NCBI GenBank assembly: GCA_016714895.1
Contig: JADKBV010000001.1
Span: 992,001 to 1,056,000 of the forward strand
Length of the DNA stretch: 64,000 nucleotides
DNA from: Saprospiraceae bacterium
Lineage (GTDB): Bacteria; Bacteroidota; Bacteroidia; Chitinophagales; Saprospiraceae
Direction of reading: 5' to 3'
Of the stretch, positions 61,260 through 64,000 are shown one piece after another. The notes beneath the pieces are model-generated. The model made no database searches. It was given only the letters and a program-made list of their open reading frames with translations, and was not told where the DNA came from. Numbering within the stretch: position 1 is the first letter of the stretch; each line of letters opens with the position of its first letter. A program made the position numbers and the translations under genes.

Positions 61260-62225
61260 ATGAAAAAAGCTAACAATATACACGATAAGTTTGTAAAAGC
61301 ATCCTTTTCGGATGCTGATAGGGCAATAGCCTTTTTTGAGAAGTTTCTTCCTGAACAACTTTTACAAGTTGTGAATTTATCTACTTTAAAACCTTTGCAG
61401 GAATCTTACATTCAAGCTGATTTGAAAGAATATTTTTCTGATATTGTTTTTGAAGTCAGTTGTTTCGAAAATTCGGAAGAGAAGGCTGATATTGTGCTAC
61501 TTTTTGAACACAAATCATCACCAGACCCTTACGTTTTGATTCAATTAGGGCATTATATGTTTTCACATTGGATTAAATGTCTTCGTGATAAGAGGCTTTT
61601 AAAACCCATTATACCTGTTATATATTATCAAGGAAAAAAGAAGTGGAACATAAAACCATTTTTTTACCTTTTAGGTGTCACATCACCTCAAATTATTCGG
61701 TACATTCCTGAAGTTCAACATCATTTTATTGCTCTTTCTTCCTTATCTGATGAAACAATCAGTAATATTCGTGATCATTTGATGGCTGCTGCAGTTATGG
61801 CTCAGAAAAATGTTTTTGATATGCCAACATTAGCCGATGATCTGGCTAAAATATTCCGCTTGTTTCCTGAAAATGCCGGTGCAGGAAACTTTTTGGAAAC
61901 CATTTTTGTTTATTTGCTGTCAGTTTCAGATATTCCTAATGAAGAATTTATCAAAGCGTTGGAATACACCCCTAATGATATTAAAAAAAATATTATGACG
62001 ACTTACACCAGAATAAAAGAAGAAGGAAAAATTGAAGGAAAAATTGAAGGAAAACTTGAAGGTAAAATTGAAGGTAAACTTGAAGGTAAAAAAGAGAGTA
62101 TAACTGAAGTGATCCTGAAAGGGTTTGACAACAATCTTGATATTGTTTTATTGGCAAATATCACCGGCCAAAACGAGGATCAGGTACGAACAATACTGGT
62201 TAAGAACCATAAAATAAAACTATAA
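61260..62225 (+). CDS. Rpn-family recombination-promoting nuclease
   Basis: 321 residues of the Rpn/PDDEXK (transposase_31) family: HDKFVKASFSDADRAIAFFE at the N terminus, the nuclease core with DIVFEVSC, and IVLLFEHKSSPDPYVLIQLG with the E-x-K of the active site. Such proteins cut DNA and raise RecA-independent recombination. Residues 255-278 are six tandem EGK(I/L/K) units. Internal repeats of this kind are common in the family and change in number. The gene starts directly behind its promoter and stands alone. Confidence 0.88.
   Translation: MKKANNIHDKFVKASFSDADRAIAFFEKFLPEQLLQVVNLSTLKPLQESYIQADLKEYFSDIVFEVSCFENSEEKADIVLLFEHKSSPDPYVLIQLGHYMFSHWIKCLRDKRLLKPIIPVIYYQGKKKWNIKPFFYLLGVTSPQIIRYIPEVQHHFIALSSLSDETISNIRDHLMAAAVMAQKNVFDMPTLADDLAKIFRLFPENAGAGNFLETIFVYLLSVSDIPNEEFIKALEYTPNDIKKNIMTTYTRIKEEGKIEGKIEGKLEGKIEGKLEGKKESITEVILKGFDNNLDIVLLANITGQNEDQVRTILVKNHKIKL
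62022..62093 (+). repeat. Six 12-bp tandem repeats inside the rpn gene
   Basis: Units GAAGG(A/T)AAA(A/C)TT, each encoding EGK and Ile or Leu (Lys in the last). As 12 is a multiple of 3, gain or loss of units keeps the frame and only alters length. Confidence 0.85.
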
Positions 62226-62299
62226 CTCCGGCTACAGGAAAATAAAACTGCAGTTAGTTCAGAAAGGATCCGTATAAATTATTATTCAACTCCACATAT

Positions 62300-63331
62300 T
62301 TAATTTTGGAATTTCACCTTTGCATTTGCTGAAATGGAAACATCCCTGAGATGTAAGACTTTTTCCGCATAATCATACGTAAACTGAGTGATATCATCCA
62401 TTTGATTGGAAAACAAACTGCTGATCATCATATGAGAACCTGCGTCCGGAAAAGCTTTCTTCCATTTTTTATTTTCAGCTGTTGTAATGTTGTCGTACAT
62501 CATCAGCATAGCGTCTACGGAAACGACAGGATCCTGATTTTTTGAGTCTTTGTAGTAATAGGCCAATAATACAGGATGTGTGACTTTTTTCAAAGTTTCC
62601 TGATTCATATAATTATCCAAAAGATACTGCAACGTGGTGAGCCCATTGATGTGATAAGTCTCATTCCAATATTTTTTTTGTTCATCACTATATTTAAGCA
62701 CATTGTGATCACCACCCAAAACAAGTTTTCCGATTTGTTTTCCCCATGGATACATGAGAAAAACGGAACTTTTATCCGCAATGGCTATATTGGGTGAATA
62801 CATGAGGTGGCTGTGTATTTTTTCGCCCTCAGCAGCAAGAATCAAACCTAATGTTGCTCCGGTACTGCATGAAATCACGATGACACTATCACCTAAGATC
62901 CGGGCAATATCCAATGCATCTTTGGCAGATTGAAGATAGTTTTGTGGTGTAAGGTTCAAAAATGTGTTTATATCATCCCTCCCATGATCCTGAAGTCTGG
63001 GCAGATAAACATTACAGCCATACTTTTTACCAAAGGCCAGAGCCAATTCTTTTCCTTCATAGGGACTCGCTGAAAAACCATGAAGATATAAAACGGAATA
63101 TTTGGTTTTGGTTTTCAGGGAATCCTGAAACCAAAAAATGTCTGAAGCATTGCCAGGTTTGAGATTTTTTATATCAGCTTCCTGTTGTTTAATATATTGA
63201 TCAAGATTTTGCAGAGAACCTTCGGAAATCTGTTTTTTTAAAACGGGTTTTTCATAATGAACGACCGGCCCGAGCAAAAGAATCACAGGAATCAATAAAA
63301 TCAGGAAAATCCATCTTTTTTGTTTTATCAT
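62300..63331 (-). CDS. Membrane-anchored alpha/beta hydrolase
   Basis: 343 residues. An N-terminal membrane anchor (about 7-24) places the enzyme at the periplasmic face. The hydrolase fold includes VLYLHGFSASPYEGKELALA (oxyanion region), the nucleophile elbow ISCSTGATLGL (Ser-x-Ser-x-Gly instead of Gly-x-Ser-x-Gly), an Asp in SKNQDPVVSVDA, and a His in DAGSHMMISSL. An esterase, lipase or carboxylesterase activity is likely; the substrate is unknown. Its ATG overlaps the stop codon of the preceding pseudouridine synthase-like gene (ATGA), so the two are co-translated. Confidence 0.88.
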   Translation of the reverse strand: MIKQKRWIFLILLIPVILLLGPVVHYEKPVLKKQISEGSLQNLDQYIKQQEADIKNLKPGNASDIFWFQDSLKTKTKYSVLYLHGFSASPYEGKELALAFGKKYGCNVYLPRLQDHGRDDINTFLNLTPQNYLQSAKDALDIARILGDSVIVISCSTGATLGLILAAEGEKIHSHLMYSPNIAIADKSSVFLMYPWGKQIGKLVLGGDHNVLKYSDEQKKYWNETYHINGLTTLQYLLDNYMNQETLKKVTHPVLLAYYYKDSKNQDPVVSVDAMLMMYDNITTAENKKWKKAFPDAGSHMMISSLFSNQMDDITQFTYDYAEKVLHLRDVSISANAKVKFQN

Positions 63332-64000
63332 AATCTTTTTGTTGGAGGCGGATTATAAAAGTGTTTCAATAAAATAATTTCCTGTTTTGACATCGGCCTG
63401 AACCAACCTCTTGATATGTCTTTTTTGGTGATCCCTCCGAAATAGACTCTGTCAAGTTTGACATAATCAAGATTTTCGGTTTTCAGGTATTGTAGTACCA
63501 AATCCATATCAAAACCGTACATTTCTACAATCAAAACAATTTGATCTTCTGACCGAACTACATTGATGTGTTTACATTTAATAACAACCTGACTGAAGAT
63601 AAAACTTTTGATCTTCTCCACATCTCCATCTAAGGTGTCCTTTGGTAGTACCAGTTCATATAATTGTTTGACTACCGACTCCTTTTTATCAAATTTTGTA
63701 ACAATCTCTTCATCATTGGTAAGCATCAGCAATCCGCACATTTCGTCAGAAATTGAATGAACAGAAGACAAATTAATTTGTGATGTTTTTTTTAATATTT
63801 CAATAACTGAGGGTCGGTTTTTATCACTTTTTTTGCTGAAATTCATATTTTTTGCCTTGTTAAAGACAAAATATTCATAAACAACTTTTTCCTTGACAGG
63901 GTGGCCTTTATATAGGATTTCTTCCGTTCCTGACAGAACAAAAGCCGGATCTCTGATGACCTCTCCATTGACTGAAACCTCCCCTTTTTTGATAACATCT
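63328..64000 (-). CDS. RsuA-family pseudouridine synthase-like protein, 3' part
   Basis: The frame enters from the right edge and continues without a stop through 63846, so the first Met in view is internal. Upstream codons give the S4 domain end (KKGEVSVNGEVIRDPAFVLS), then the catalytic domain (NRPSVIEILKK, MCGLLMLTNDEE). The C-terminal motif VYFGGITKKDISRGWFRPMS is typical of RsuA/RluB/RluE/RluF. The catalytic motif should read GRLDxxTxGLLLLTND. Here it is HSISDEMCGLLMLTND, without the Arg and with the Asp one place off, so the protein may be inactive. It is coupled to the hydrolase gene. Confidence 0.8.
   Translation of the reverse strand, partial: DVIKKGEVSVNGEVIRDPAFVLSGTEEILYKGHPVKEKVVYEYFVFNKAKNMNFSKKSDKNRPSVIEILKKTSQINLSSVHSISDEMCGLLMLTNDEEIVTKFDKKESVVKQLYELVLPKDTLDGDVEKIKSFIFSQVVIKCKHINVVRSEDQIVLIVEMYGFDMDLVLQYLKTENLDYVKLDRVYFGGITKKDISRGWFRPMSKQEIILLKHFYNPPPTKRL

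Overview
The window looks like a chromosomal segment of a Bacteroidota bacterium, probably from the Saprospiraceae/Chitinophagales side of the phylum; the exact genus cannot be read from the sequence. The evidence is a moderately AT-rich genome, a MurF-alanine racemase fusion, the rpmB-rpmG-DUF4295-ftsY order, a CarboxypepD_reg-type TonB-dependent receptor, a secreted protein ending in a type IX secretion sorting domain, a GWxTD protein, and the Bacteroidota -7 promoter element TAnnTTTG in front of many genes, with few Shine-Dalgarno sites.

Layout. 1-34.3 kb is core genome: a ppk1-purB-histidine kinase operon, a Nudix-like gene with purC, phnA, gyrB, a membrane protein and a GT2 glycosyltransferase, rpsP with a long acidic tail, a TonB receptor, a biotin carboxylase, uvrB, a purD/murF-alr operon, membrane pyrophosphatase hppA, an AraC-type/Ogt methyltransferase, a large Cys-rich repeat protein exported by T9SS, yebC, an FAD dehydrogenase and ychF.

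34.3-46.2 kb is an accessory island. It holds four toxin-antitoxin loci (one with a truncated RelE, one with a YoeB frame lacking a canonical start codon), a Fic protein, two related RHS-tip/putative immunity cassettes (one decayed), dispersed repeats with palindromes, a decayed IS1380-family element with 4-bp target duplications, and an intact IS110-family element. The IS110 left end folds into what looks like a bridge RNA. One loop carries short segments matching the insertion target, and a second loop carries a segment matching the right end of the element.

46.2-64 kb returns to mostly core genes: katG, an alanine/glycine:Na+ symporter, a TonB-domain protein, an Lrp regulator, a GWxTD protein, the tRNA-Arg/rpmB/rpmG/DUF4295/ftsY cluster, a very large sensor kinase split by a one-base frameshift in its HAMP domain, an EI24/CysZ-like protein, an Rpn-family nuclease, an alpha/beta hydrolase, and the 3' part of an RsuA-family pseudouridine synthase whose catalytic motif looks degenerate and whose start lies beyond the right edge.

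The most notable content is the IS110 element with its readable guide RNA, the duplicated RHS-tip/membrane-protein cassettes, the YoeB-like toxin that may start at AUU, and the 94-residue Cys-rich repeats.
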